A stretch of 64,000 nucleotides of DNA from assembly GCA_040274765.1 (NCBI GenBank), contig JBEMAY010000002.1, forward strand, positions 17,099 to 81,098, given 5' to 3'. A program made the position numbers and the translations under genes. Shown here one piece after another: positions 26,576 through 35,511 of the stretch (position 1 is the first letter of the stretch; each line of letters opens with the position of its first letter). The stretch comes from Psychrobacillus sp040274765. Its GTDB lineage: Bacteria; Bacillota; Bacilli; Bacillales_A; Planococcaceae. The notes beneath the pieces are model-generated. The model ran no database searches. It was not told the DNA's origin and saw only the letters and a list, made by a program, of their open reading frames with translations.

Positions 26576-28213
26576 TTATTTTCCAAAGGATGATAGAAAT
26601 TTAACTCGATCCCCCATTGGAGGAATGCTATTATCCACCAAAGAAATTTCTAAAACAGTAGGACCATTCATCTGCAGAAGGCCATTAATGACTTCCTCAT
26701 TCAAGTCACCCATTTCCTCTATGCGGACGCTAGGAATGTTCATCGCTGCTGCCATTGCTGCAATGTTAATCGGCTCTTGCGCAAAGGTTGGGTGAACCCT
26801 TTTATATTGCAGATTATGTCCATGGTAAACCATGCCTAAGCGAGCATTGTTCATTACAACAAATAGAACTGGAATGTTGTATTCCTTAGCAGTCAAAATT
26901 TCCATTCCGTGCATAAAAAAGCATCCATCACCGGTAATGGCCACTGTAGGACGATCTGGTTCGGCAAGCTTGGCGCCTATTGCAGAACCAATACCACTAC
27001 CCATTGCTCCGAAGTGGACATTTATATCAAAGGTACTGTATTCCAGGACATCCATATCATGTATGACGTAAGCCATAAACTCCCCAATATCTATTGTGTA
27101 CCGAGTAGACGAAGGAAGGTACGATTGTAACTGAAGTAGCACATTCTTAGTAGTGTAATCCTCACGATTAAGTACATCATTAGCTTTTCTATTAAAAGCC
27201 ATCTCTTTTCTGGTTAATCCAAGAGCCTTGAGCTCTTCTATTAAGGCAGAAAGGCTCAATTGAATATCACCTAGAACAGGAAGATCAATCGGATACTTAC
27301 GATTAAAGACGGTTTCATCAAAATCCATTTGGACCGTAAATCGTCCATCCGTCAGGCTACCGTTATAGTTATTCGTAGCTGTCTCCCCGAGACTTGAACC
27401 AATGATTAGCAGGGATTTCCCATCCCCATCATTTATAAGCTTAGTTGCTTGCTCTGTAGCCGCAAATCCAAATACTCCCGCAGATAATGGATGATCTTGA
27501 CGAACATAGCCCTTTGCGACAGGCGTTGTCATTATCGGCCACTCGAGCATCTCTGCCAACTCAAAAAGCAAATCAACTGAATTTCTAACTCCTTGGCCTA
27601 CAAATATGTAACCACTTTTTCTTTCCAATAATTCTTTAGCTACCTGTTTAATTATGTCGAGATTTGGTATCACTTCTTCTCTTACTAACATAGTAGGAAT
27701 CTCTTCGTTACTACTCGGACCTTGTTGGACATCGATAGGCATAGCCACATGGACTGGTCCAGGAACACCTGAAACTGCTATTTTTGTAGCCTTAATAATT
27801 TCCTTTAATAAATCCTTTGAATCTCTCACTGTAACACTATATTTTGTCACAGAATGATAAATTGGATCGGCATCAAGCTCCTGTGAAGCATTCAAGCCTT
27901 CTGTACTTACCGGCACAGCTCCAGTTAAAAACAAAATTGGCAAGTGCTCTCTCATTGCATTGGCTGCACCTGTAACCAGGTTAGTACCCCCAGGACCGCT
28001 ACTTCCAATACATACACTCAGCTGATTCGAGTATTTTGCATAGGCTGCCGCCATGTATGAGGCTGCACCCTCATGCTTAGTGATAATAGGCGTAATCTCC
28101 GGCATATCATATAATTCATTAAAAAATGCATTTACAGAGCCAGCGGGTATCCCAAAAACGTGTTGTACTCCAATCCCCTTTAAGTATTCCAACACTGAAC
28201 GAACAGCTTTCAT
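26576..28213 (-). CDS. Thiamine-diphosphate enzyme, acetolactate synthase / pyruvate oxidase family
   Basis: 545 residues in the three-domain order of ThDP enzymes. The N-terminal PYR domain carries the cofactor-activating glutamate in ITKHEGAASYMAAAYAK, followed by a central domain and a C-terminal PP domain with GDGCFFMHGMEILTA...VVMNN, the ThDP-Mg motif. Its length and short C-terminus fit pyruvate-oxidase-like or IlvB-like proteins; no ilvN regulatory subunit is adjacent. The likely substrate is pyruvate or another 2-keto acid, but the exact reaction is uncertain. It is encoded 18 bases after the stop of the GGDEF-EAL gene and is perhaps co-transcribed. Confidence 0.85.
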   Translation of the reverse strand: MKAVRSVLEYLKGIGVQHVFGIPAGSVNAFFNELYDMPEITPIITKHEGAASYMAAAYAKYSNQLSVCIGSSGPGGTNLVTGAANAMREHLPILFLTGAVPVSTEGLNASQELDADPIYHSVTKYSVTVRDSKDLLKEIIKATKIAVSGVPGPVHVAMPIDVQQGPSSNEEIPTMLVREEVIPNLDIIKQVAKELLERKSGYIFVGQGVRNSVDLLFELAEMLEWPIMTTPVAKGYVRQDHPLSAGVFGFAATEQATKLINDGDGKSLLIIGSSLGETATNNYNGSLTDGRFTVQMDFDETVFNRKYPIDLPVLGDIQLSLSALIEELKALGLTRKEMAFNRKANDVLNREDYTTKNVLLQLQSYLPSSTRYTIDIGEFMAYVIHDMDVLEYSTFDINVHFGAMGSGIGSAIGAKLAEPDRPTVAITGDGCFFMHGMEILTAKEYNIPVLFVVMNNARLGMVYHGHNLQYKRVHPTFAQEPINIAAMAAAMNIPSVRIEEMGDLNEEVINGLLQMNGPTVLEISLVDNSIPPMGDRVKFLSSFGK

Positions 28214-28230
28214 CCCATTTCCCCCTAATT

Positions 28231-30969
28231 TTAAATCAAATATTCATCCTTCAATGCACCTGCATTTAAAGGAACACTAAAGTAATAACCTTGCATTAAA
28301 TAACAGCCCTTCGACAAAAGAAAATCTAATTGCCCCTTTGTTTCGACACCTTCAGCAATTACATTAAGCTTTAAATTTTCTGCTAATGTAATGATCGTAT
28401 TGGTAATAGCTGAATTACTATCATCATCTTCTCTAATATCCTGAATAAATGATTTATCAATTTTCAATGCGTCAATTGGGAAATTCTTAAGATATCCTAA
28501 CGAGGAATAACCTGTTCCAAAGTCATCGATCGCTATCTTTACCCCAATTTCCTTAAGTTGTTTCATCATTTTAACAGTCAAATCTTTATTTTTAATGATT
28601 TGATTTTCCGTTAGCTCTAAATGTAAAAATTCTGGTGCTAAGCTAACTTCAGATAAAATTCTTTGAACCACCTCAACTAAATCATTTTCTTCAAATTGTC
28701 TGCTTGATAAGTTTACAGACACACTCATAAAGTCATTTCCTTCTTTATGCCACTCTTTTAACTGCTTACAGGCATTCTCCAGAACCCATTCTCCAATCGG
28801 CACAATTAGCCCTGTATCCTCTGCAATTGGTATAAAATCTGCAGGAGATATCATCCCTTTTGTCGGGTGTATCCATCTTAAAAGAGCTTCCACTCCTATT
28901 ATTTCGTTCGTCCTACTATCTATTTGCGGCTGATAATACACATCCAATTCGTTTCGATCAAGCGCCTTATATAGAGCATTTTCTAGCTTAATACTTTCTA
29001 ATGATCGGGTATTCATCTCTTGTTCAAAGAAATGATAGCCCGTTCCTGACTTTTCCTTGGATTTGTACATCGCTGCATCTGCATTCTTTATTAGTACTTC
29101 CACATCAACGCCATCTTTAGGGAACATGCTTATTCCTATACTAGTCTTAATATAAATCTCATTTCCCATTAACGAAAAAGGTTGCGAGAATATCTCGGAA
29201 ATCTGCTCTATAGCATCGAGCACGTCCTTTTTAGATTGAATATTAGGCAAGACGACAGTAAACTCATCTCCGCCTTGTCTGGATGCAATAGCATCTTTTG
29301 GGAGGACCATTTGAATACGGCTAGCTACTTCTCTAAGCAACAAGTCGCCATAGCTATGTCCTAAACTATCATTTACTAACTTAAAACGATCTAAGTCTAA
29401 GTATAAAACTGCCCCTTGTTGTTCCTTGTCTTCTAATATTTTTTTTAGCTTATCATTTAACAAAACTCTGTTTGGAAGATTTGTTAAACTATCATAATAA
29501 GCCAAGTATTTAATCTCTTCTTCCATTTTCTTTCTTTCCGTAATGTCTTTGAATGTTACAACGTGTCCAATGACATTCCCATCTTCTACAATTGAGGATA
29601 GCACATATTCTACAGCTAATTTTGTTTTATCTTTCTTACAAAACATTTGAACTGTTTCTCCAAAGGTTGAATGTTCGGGCTCTTCACAAATAATACTAGA
29701 AGATAGAGTACCGATCAGTTCTCCCTTGTCATAACCGAGCATCATTTCGCTGGCTGGATTACAAAACGTAATTTTTCCGCACAAATCTATACCAAAAATT
29801 CCTTCACCTGCAGAGTTTAATATTAATTCTTTCTCATTACTAAGATGCTGAAGCTCATGAACAACTCTTTCCAGCTCCCTATTTTTTACACGTATTTCAG
29901 AGGTCCTCTCTTCTATAATAGTCTCCTGCTTATCCATGAAAAGCATATTAGAAAGACTAGCTGCAGTTGCATCTACAATGGATTGGGCTAAAAGTATATC
30001 AGACTCAGAATAGTTTATTTCTTCATCATCTAAATTTACTACAGCAATTACCCCTAGTACTTCTCCCATCGTCACTAATGGCCACAGATAAATTCCCTTT
30101 ATACCAAACGTTCTACAGGCCTCGTGATTAGGACGATCATCTATAAAAACATTAGGTATCATAATTGCTTTTTTAGTCTTAATGACTTCTTGAAATGCAA
30201 GATCATTTTCATCTACCTCTAATTTTTCATGGGTGCTTATCCACTCTTCTTCCGTCCAATCACTATTTTGACTGAGACTTGCTGGCTTAATATTCTTATC
30301 AGCCATAGGATCCAATAAATGAACTCCAATATTATAGTTACCTAATACTTTACCTACATAGAAAAAACAACGATCTATTACTTCCTGCATCGTGGAACAC
30401 ATAGATAGTTCCCTAGTATGATCTAGCAGCAATTGTTTTTCCGCTATTAGGTTCTCTTTTCTAGTGAGATTAGTAGCATTTTGAATGGCAACCCCAGCCA
30501 TATTCACATAGGCCTCTACGGTTTGAATCTCATCTTCTGTCAGATTCATCGGAGTGCCATAATCGAATAAAAATACTAGTCCAAAAAGCTCGTCTTCAAA
30601 TGAGATAGGGAGAGCTAATAAAGATTTTATATGAAATGCTTTAACATTCCTTGGATCAGGTCTGGTATCCTTTGAAGTATCTGGTATATATATAGTTTTT
30701 TGTGTTTCTATTACTTCCTTAGCAAGCAAGTCATATTCAGTCTCAATTACGTGCATATCTAACGTAAATCCATTAATATATTCAGGTTTCCCTACGAATC
30801 CCCTAAATTGCCCATCCTGCTGCGGTAAATAAATCCCTACAGAATCACATTGAACAATTTCCTCAGATATAGCCTTGACGACTTGCTCCAATACCTCTCT
30901 AAGTTCTAGCTTTGTATTAATCAGCTTAGTTATATGGGCCAGACGAGAATATCTCGTTTGCTCTCTCAC
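28231..30969 (-). CDS. GAF-GAF-PAS-GGDEF-EAL cyclic-di-GMP enzyme
   Basis: 912 residues, no membrane segment. Two GAF sensor domains (about 10-165 and 180-345), a short coiled coil, a PAS domain (about 385-490, with AGEGIFGIDLCGKI), then GGDEF (about 495-655) and EAL (about 665-910). The cyclase motif GGDEF is intact and the phosphodiesterase motif reads EALLRW with DDFGTGYSSLGYL, so both active sites look complete. No RxxD inhibitory site is visible five residues before GGDEF. The net activity probably depends on the GAF/PAS signals. A ThDP enzyme gene follows closely. The YkuI-like protein at 40031-41236 is another c-di-GMP-related protein in the window. Confidence 0.93.
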   Translation of the reverse strand: MREQTRYSRLAHITKLINTKLELREVLEQVVKAISEEIVQCDSVGIYLPQQDGQFRGFVGKPEYINGFTLDMHVIETEYDLLAKEVIETQKTIYIPDTSKDTRPDPRNVKAFHIKSLLALPISFEDELFGLVFLFDYGTPMNLTEDEIQTVEAYVNMAGVAIQNATNLTRKENLIAEKQLLLDHTRELSMCSTMQEVIDRCFFYVGKVLGNYNIGVHLLDPMADKNIKPASLSQNSDWTEEEWISTHEKLEVDENDLAFQEVIKTKKAIMIPNVFIDDRPNHEACRTFGIKGIYLWPLVTMGEVLGVIAVVNLDDEEINYSESDILLAQSIVDATAASLSNMLFMDKQETIIEERTSEIRVKNRELERVVHELQHLSNEKELILNSAGEGIFGIDLCGKITFCNPASEMMLGYDKGELIGTLSSSIICEEPEHSTFGETVQMFCKKDKTKLAVEYVLSSIVEDGNVIGHVVTFKDITERKKMEEEIKYLAYYDSLTNLPNRVLLNDKLKKILEDKEQQGAVLYLDLDRFKLVNDSLGHSYGDLLLREVASRIQMVLPKDAIASRQGGDEFTVVLPNIQSKKDVLDAIEQISEIFSQPFSLMGNEIYIKTSIGISMFPKDGVDVEVLIKNADAAMYKSKEKSGTGYHFFEQEMNTRSLESIKLENALYKALDRNELDVYYQPQIDSRTNEIIGVEALLRWIHPTKGMISPADFIPIAEDTGLIVPIGEWVLENACKQLKEWHKEGNDFMSVSVNLSSRQFEENDLVEVVQRILSEVSLAPEFLHLELTENQIIKNKDLTVKMMKQLKEIGVKIAIDDFGTGYSSLGYLKNFPIDALKIDKSFIQDIREDDDSNSAITNTIITLAENLKLNVIAEGVETKGQLDFLLSKGCYLMQGYYFSVPLNAGALKDEYLI

Positions 30970-31500
30970 AATAAAGTACCTCCATTTTTAATAATCTATA
31001 ATCTTTTCATATAGATTAATTAATATCTATATTAACACCTTTTTTTGTAAATAAATCAGACATTTTCATTATGTTTAATAATAAACAAAAAATAATCAAT
31101 TTTATATCTTTTTTAACAAAGAAATAAACTTAACTATTAATACCTTCCCTTTTTTCATTTAATTTAAACTAAATTTTTAGACCTTATTGCCTATTACCTT
31201 CTAATGTTTATATATTATTTTCCCTGCCTAATAAGTAGTATAAAAACAAAAAGGATGAACATATAGTCCATCCTTAGAGTTCTTTATCTTTATCAAATTA
31301 TATAGAAATCTTTTTTTAGAATCCTAAGTGTACGCAGAGTTAGCGCTTTTGTGAGGCTGGTTTGTATCTCTGCAAGTCACTGCAAGATTCACCTTAGTCT
31401 CTGCAAGGTTTACAATTTTCAATGCAACATTCGGCCTTCTGTCCAAAGCTTACACTAAATTCTAGCTTAGTAATGTTCTCCTTCACTATAAGCTAGTAGT
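30970..31500. other. 531-base intergenic region
   Basis: Very AT-rich to about 31240, presumably with the promoter of the GGDEF-EAL gene. Then comes the liv operon terminator (31242-31275) and a stretch of three degenerate 21-bp units at 31366-31428, whose plus-strand ends are TGCAAG, TGCAAG and TGCAAC. No gene with a ribosome site was found. Confidence 0.5.
31242..31275 (-). terminator. Terminator of the liv-type operon
   Basis: AAGGATG (31251-31257) pairs with CATCCTT (31269-31275); on the minus strand the stem is followed by TTTTTGTTTTT. It lies about 225 bases beyond the livF-like stop. Confidence 0.75.
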
Positions 31501-32286
31501 TTACCAAACCATTCGCTGTTTACGCCCTCCCCCCTGATTCTCTCGATAATTTTTCTCTTTACCTATCCCTAAATAATGTTCCTTTACTTCTGAATTTAAT
31601 AGAAGACTTGAAGCATCCCCCTGTAAAGCTACTCTGCCATTTTCCATGATATACCCGTAGTCTGCTATCGATAAAGCAACGTTAGCATTCTGTTCAACAA
31701 CTAAGATAGAAGTGCCTTCCTCTTCGTTGATTTGCTTTATATTTTGAAATATTTCCTTTACTAACAAGGGTGCTATTCCTAAGGATGGTTCATCTAATAG
31801 CAGTAGCTTTGGCTTAGCCATAATTCCTCTTCCTATTGCGAGCATCTGTTGCTCCCCGCCCGAAAGGAAGCCAGCCTTACGGGAAGCTAGAGGTTTTAAC
31901 TTCGGAAAATAGCCATAGATTTTGTCTATATCCTTTTTTATATTAGAACGATCCTTTCTAGTAAATGCCCCGGCAACAAGGTTTTCCTCTACTGTCAAAT
32001 CCTTAAAAACACGTCGCCCCTCCATACATAAGAAAATACCTTTTCTTACTATCACATCTGGCGTTAGCCCCTTTAATGATTTATCTTCAAATTCGATCGT
32101 TCCATCGGTAAGCTGCCCATCTTCTGCATAAAGCAAACCAGAAATTGCTTTTAAGGTTGTAGATTTCCCTGCCCCGTTACTGCCTAAAAGGGCAACGATA
32201 TCTCCAGCTGGGACCTGAAGGGTCGTTCCTTTTAAAGCTAAAATAATTTTTGAGTAAACAGCTTCTATATTATTTACCTTTAGCAT
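31501..32286 (-). CDS. livF: Liv-type ABC transporter ATPase (LivF-like)
   Basis: About 261 residues. Walker A GSNGAGKST, signature LSGGEQQ, Walker B LLLLDEPSLGIAPLLV and the H-loop VEQN are all present; the SLGIAPLLV segment is characteristic of LivF. I prefer the ATG at 32286, seven bases after AGAGGGG, to the one two codons earlier. It is the last gene of the operon and pairs with the LivG-like ATPase at 37401-38177. Liv-type systems import branched-chain amino acids, amides or aromatic and other acids; the embedded acyl-CoA ligase points to an acid substrate here. Confidence 0.93.
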   Translation of the reverse strand: MLKVNNIEAVYSKIILALKGTTLQVPAGDIVALLGSNGAGKSTTLKAISGLLYAEDGQLTDGTIEFEDKSLKGLTPDVIVRKGIFLCMEGRRVFKDLTVEENLVAGAFTRKDRSNIKKDIDKIYGYFPKLKPLASRKAGFLSGGEQQMLAIGRGIMAKPKLLLLDEPSLGIAPLLVKEIFQNIKQINEEEGTSILVVEQNANVALSIADYGYIMENGRVALQGDASSLLLNSEVKEHYLGIGKEKNYRENQGGGRKQRMVW

Positions 32287-32308
32287 TCCCATTCCCCTCT
32301 TTTCAAGC

Positions 32309-33541
32309 TTAGTCCTTGTAACTAAAGTAATCAGTCAAAGGCTCCCATTTTCCGCCCTTCACGATTCCAAGACGGGTCTGCTCCGTACCTGTATGATTGT
32401 CTTCACTGAAGCTGACAGGTGCCCCCAATCCGCCAAGGTCAAAGTTATTTAAGGATTCTAGACCTGATCTGATTTCTTCACCAGTAATTTCGCCATCCGG
32501 ATGTTTTTTTGCTGCTGCTTCTATTCCAGCAACCATAATTTTAGCAGCAGACCACCCTTGGATAAATTTTTGGTTTATATCCTCTAGCGTTTTTCCCTCA
32601 CCTTTTAAATATTCCTCTACCTCCGCCATTCCCGGTTGATCCTCATATGGTAAAGCGTGAGAAAGAATACCAATATAGCCCTCTGCCACTTCTTCACCTA
32701 CTATGGTAATGACTCCCTCACCAGAAGCCCAGTTTAGCCCGATAAACTGAGTGTCAATGTTTAGTGTTTTAGCATCTCTCAGAATAGTAGCTGTTGCACC
32801 CCACGTTTCCTGAATAATGGCATAATCCGGATTTTTCTTTTCCATATTCAATAGCTGAGATTGTGCTTCAGTCGCTTGAACGTCCACAATTTGTTCGTCC
32901 ACTACTTTAATACCAATTTCTGCAGCGTAAGCTTTGATGTCTTCAATTGGCGAACGACCAAAAGCAGTATCGTTATATAACAATGCGACTGTTGGATCTG
33001 ACCCTTTATGATTATCCTTAATCCACTTAAGTACCGTTCTACCCTGGTCGGAGTAAGAAGCTGCAACTAGGAAATTATAAGGGCTTTCCTCGAGGTTTTT
33101 TAAATTTTCAGAGTAGGAAGCAGAAAAGAATGGAAGTTTATCATTTGCCACTTGTTGACGCAAAGCTTCTGTGTCTCCAGTCCCCCAACCAAGCACAGCA
33201 GAAACCTTTTCTTTATCTCGTAGCTCCTGATAAATCTTTTGGGCCTCTGGTATAGAATAAGCGTAATCCTTTCCATTCAAAACTAAGTCCACACCCTCTA
33301 TTTCACCTTTATCTTTTACATACTCGAAATATGCTTTTTCTCCTTCTGCATAAGGTGTTCCAACGTCTCCTGTGCCACCCGTAATATCATAAAGGCCACC
33401 TACAACTACCTTCCTTGCCCCATCACTACCCTCCGTTGTACCTTCCTCTGCACACGCCCCTAGTAGTAACACTAGCAAAATCCCCATAATTGTTTTGACT
33501 AATCTATTATTCTTCAACTGTATACTCACTCCCCTGCTCAT
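32309..33541 (-). CDS. Liv-type substrate-binding lipoprotein
   Basis: 410 residues from the longest start. The lipobox LLLGAC marks it as a lipoprotein. The type-I periplasmic fold is recognised from VVGGLYDITGGTGDVGTPYAEG near the N-terminus and from PEAQKIYQELRDKEKVSAVLG and ALLYNDTAFGRSPIED. An AGGGGAG ribosome site lies inside the first codons, so translation may start at the GTG (codon 5) or TTG (codon 9), which would give a more typical signal peptide. The ligand is unknown; the ligase in the operon suggests a carboxylic acid. Confidence 0.9.
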   Translation of the reverse strand: MSRGVSIQLKNNRLVKTIMGILLVLLLGACAEEGTTEGSDGARKVVVGGLYDITGGTGDVGTPYAEGEKAYFEYVKDKGEIEGVDLVLNGKDYAYSIPEAQKIYQELRDKEKVSAVLGWGTGDTEALRQQVANDKLPFFSASYSENLKNLEESPYNFLVAASYSDQGRTVLKWIKDNHKGSDPTVALLYNDTAFGRSPIEDIKAYAAEIGIKVVDEQIVDVQATEAQSQLLNMEKKNPDYAIIQETWGATATILRDAKTLNIDTQFIGLNWASGEGVITIVGEEVAEGYIGILSHALPYEDQPGMAEVEEYLKGEGKTLEDINQKFIQGWSAAKIMVAGIEAAAKKHPDGEITGEEIRSGLESLNNFDLGGLGAPVSFSEDNHTGTEQTRLGIVKGGKWEPLTDYFSYKD

Positions 33542-33560
33542 AATGAAATACTAGAACGAT

Positions 33561-34622
33561 TTAATAAGAAAACGGCCAAAGCTTAAAGTATTTTTTGAAG
33601 TTAAGCCAAATATGCGCTAGCCCCCCTGGTTCAAAAATTAAAAATAATATAATGACAGCTCCAAATACAAAGTCTTTAAACGCTGAAAACAACTGATAGA
33701 ATTCTGGCATAAATGCTGCTAACACATCAACGAAGGAACTAAGCAGAACAGGTAACAATGTGATAAAAGCAGCTCCTAAAATAGAACCAAAAACACTTCC
33801 TAAGCCACCAATCAAAATCATGGCAAGGTACTCAATAGATACATGAAAATTGTAAAGCTCTGGGCTTACAATCATTGTGTAATGTGCTAGTAACGCTCCA
33901 GCTATACCTACAAAAAATGAGCTAATAACGAATGCCATCACCTTATATTTAAACAAATTAATCCCCATTATTTGGGCAGCTATATCTCTATCTCGGACAG
34001 CTAAAAAAGCCCGTCCTGTTCTTGTTCTCAAAAGGTTAGTAGCATATAAGACTGTGAGTAACAGAATAATGACACATAAATAGTAATATTGTGTATTGCT
34101 CGTTAAGGAAACGTCCCCAACCTTTGGACGGTTCAGGACCATTCCGGCAGTCCCCCCTGTCAAACTATCCCACCGGCTAATAACAAATAAAATAATGACT
34201 TGTGCTGCTAAAGTGGCGATTGCCAAATATAATCCTTTCAATCGCAGGGAAGGAACTCCAAATAGCCCTCCTATTAAAGCCGTTATAATACCGGCCAACG
34301 GTAAAGAAATCCAGAAGCTTAACCCATAGGTGGAAGTAAGAATTGCCGAAGTATATCCACCTACACCGAGAAAGGCGCCAACCCCTATCGATATTTGCCC
34401 GGTAAAACCCGTCAATATATTAAGGCCGATTGCTCCAATAGCTGAAATAGAACAAAGGGTAAGAAGGCCAATCCAATAATTAGTAGTAACTAGCGGCAGC
34501 AAGAGGACCATGGCTACTATTAACAAACCTTTAATCTTGCCAGAGGTTGTTCCAAACATTTTTGCATCATCTAAATAAGAGATCTTATAATTTCCACTTT
34601 CTCTAACAAACAGATTCCTCAT
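33561..34622 (-). CDS. livM: Liv-type ABC permease (LivM-like)
   Basis: About 353 residues with eight to ten hydrophobic helices. GLNILTGFTGQISIG and the loop RDRDIAAQIMGINLFKYKVMAF are hallmarks of LivM. I choose the ATG at 34622, five bases after the livH stop, with GAGAGGG as ribosome site; the longer frame would overlap livH for no reason. It forms the channel with LivH. Confidence 0.92.
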   Translation of the reverse strand: MRNLFVRESGNYKISYLDDAKMFGTTSGKIKGLLIVAMVLLLPLVTTNYWIGLLTLCSISAIGAIGLNILTGFTGQISIGVGAFLGVGGYTSAILTSTYGLSFWISLPLAGIITALIGGLFGVPSLRLKGLYLAIATLAAQVIILFVISRWDSLTGGTAGMVLNRPKVGDVSLTSNTQYYYLCVIILLLTVLYATNLLRTRTGRAFLAVRDRDIAAQIMGINLFKYKVMAFVISSFFVGIAGALLAHYTMIVSPELYNFHVSIEYLAMILIGGLGSVFGSILGAAFITLLPVLLSSFVDVLAAFMPEFYQLFSAFKDFVFGAVIILFLIFEPGGLAHIWLNFKKYFKLWPFSY

Positions 34623-34626
34623 AGGT

Positions 34627-35511
34627 TCACACCCTCTCAATTGTTCTACTACCAAATAGTCCGTATGGTTTTAACATTAAGATGAGTAAAACCACTATGA
34701 ATGGAACAACCTCCTTTAAGCCTCCTCCAACAAGTGGATCTATATATCCCCCCGCCATGTTTTGGAGAACACCAATTATAAATCCGCCTACAATTGCTCC
34801 AAGAACACTATCCAATCCCCCTAAAATTACGACTGGCAGTACAGTCAAACCAATTGCAGACATAGTAGGACTCAAGCCATTGATATTACCTAGCAGTATT
34901 CCACCAACCGCTGCTACAACAGCAGCTATCGTCCACGTTGCAGCATAGACATACTTCACGCTAATCCCCATAGACATGGCAGCCTGACGATCATCCGCTA
35001 CTGCACGCATAGCTATCCCCATCTTTGAAAATTTAAATAACAGTAAGAATAATGTGAGTAGTATTAGGACAATTACGAACGACCATAGATACACTGGACT
35101 AATAATAATGCCCGATATATTAATAGGTGTCGTCGGGAAAATTTTTGGAAACATTCTTGTCTGATGCCCCCAAATCATATGAACGGCTCCTCCAAGCAAG
35201 CTAGACAGTCCGATGGTCGCCATAATAACAGATACAACCGGTGCGTTTTGGATAGGTCTAATAACTAATCTTTCTACGATTAACCCTAAAATGGCACTGA
35301 ATATAAGGGTTATTAACAAGGCAATAAAGAAAGGAATACGGTAAGCGGTCATCAAGACTAAACAAATATAAGGACCAACGATAACAAACTCTCCATTCGC
35401 TAGATTCAGTGCACCACTCGCCCTATAAATCAATACAAATCCCAATGCCACAAGACCATAGATACTACCTACAACTACGCCTGTGACAAGCATTTGAAGA
35501 AAGAATGTCAT
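34627..35511 (-). CDS. livH: Liv-type ABC permease (LivH-like)
   Basis: 294 residues with about eight hydrophobic helices. The start GSIYGLVALGFVLIYRASGALNLANGEFV and the cytoplasmic loop MRAVADDRQAAMSMGISV are typical of LivH. Its ATG overlaps the stop of the acyl-CoA ligase gene in an ATGA, so translation is coupled. It works with LivM as the membrane channel. Confidence 0.94.
   Translation of the reverse strand: MTFFLQMLVTGVVVGSIYGLVALGFVLIYRASGALNLANGEFVIVGPYICLVLMTAYRIPFFIALLITLIFSAILGLIVERLVIRPIQNAPVVSVIMATIGLSSLLGGAVHMIWGHQTRMFPKIFPTTPINISGIIISPVYLWSFVIVLILLTLFLLLFKFSKMGIAMRAVADDRQAAMSMGISVKYVYAATWTIAAVVAAVGGILLGNINGLSPTMSAIGLTVLPVVILGGLDSVLGAIVGGFIIGVLQNMAGGYIDPLVGGGLKEVVPFIVVLLILMLKPYGLFGSRTIERV

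Noticed and set aside
31310..31445. Short leftward coding frame in the 31.3-kb gap (NLAETKVNLAVTC...)
   Set aside because: No start codon with a ribosome site; its openness follows from the 21-base period.
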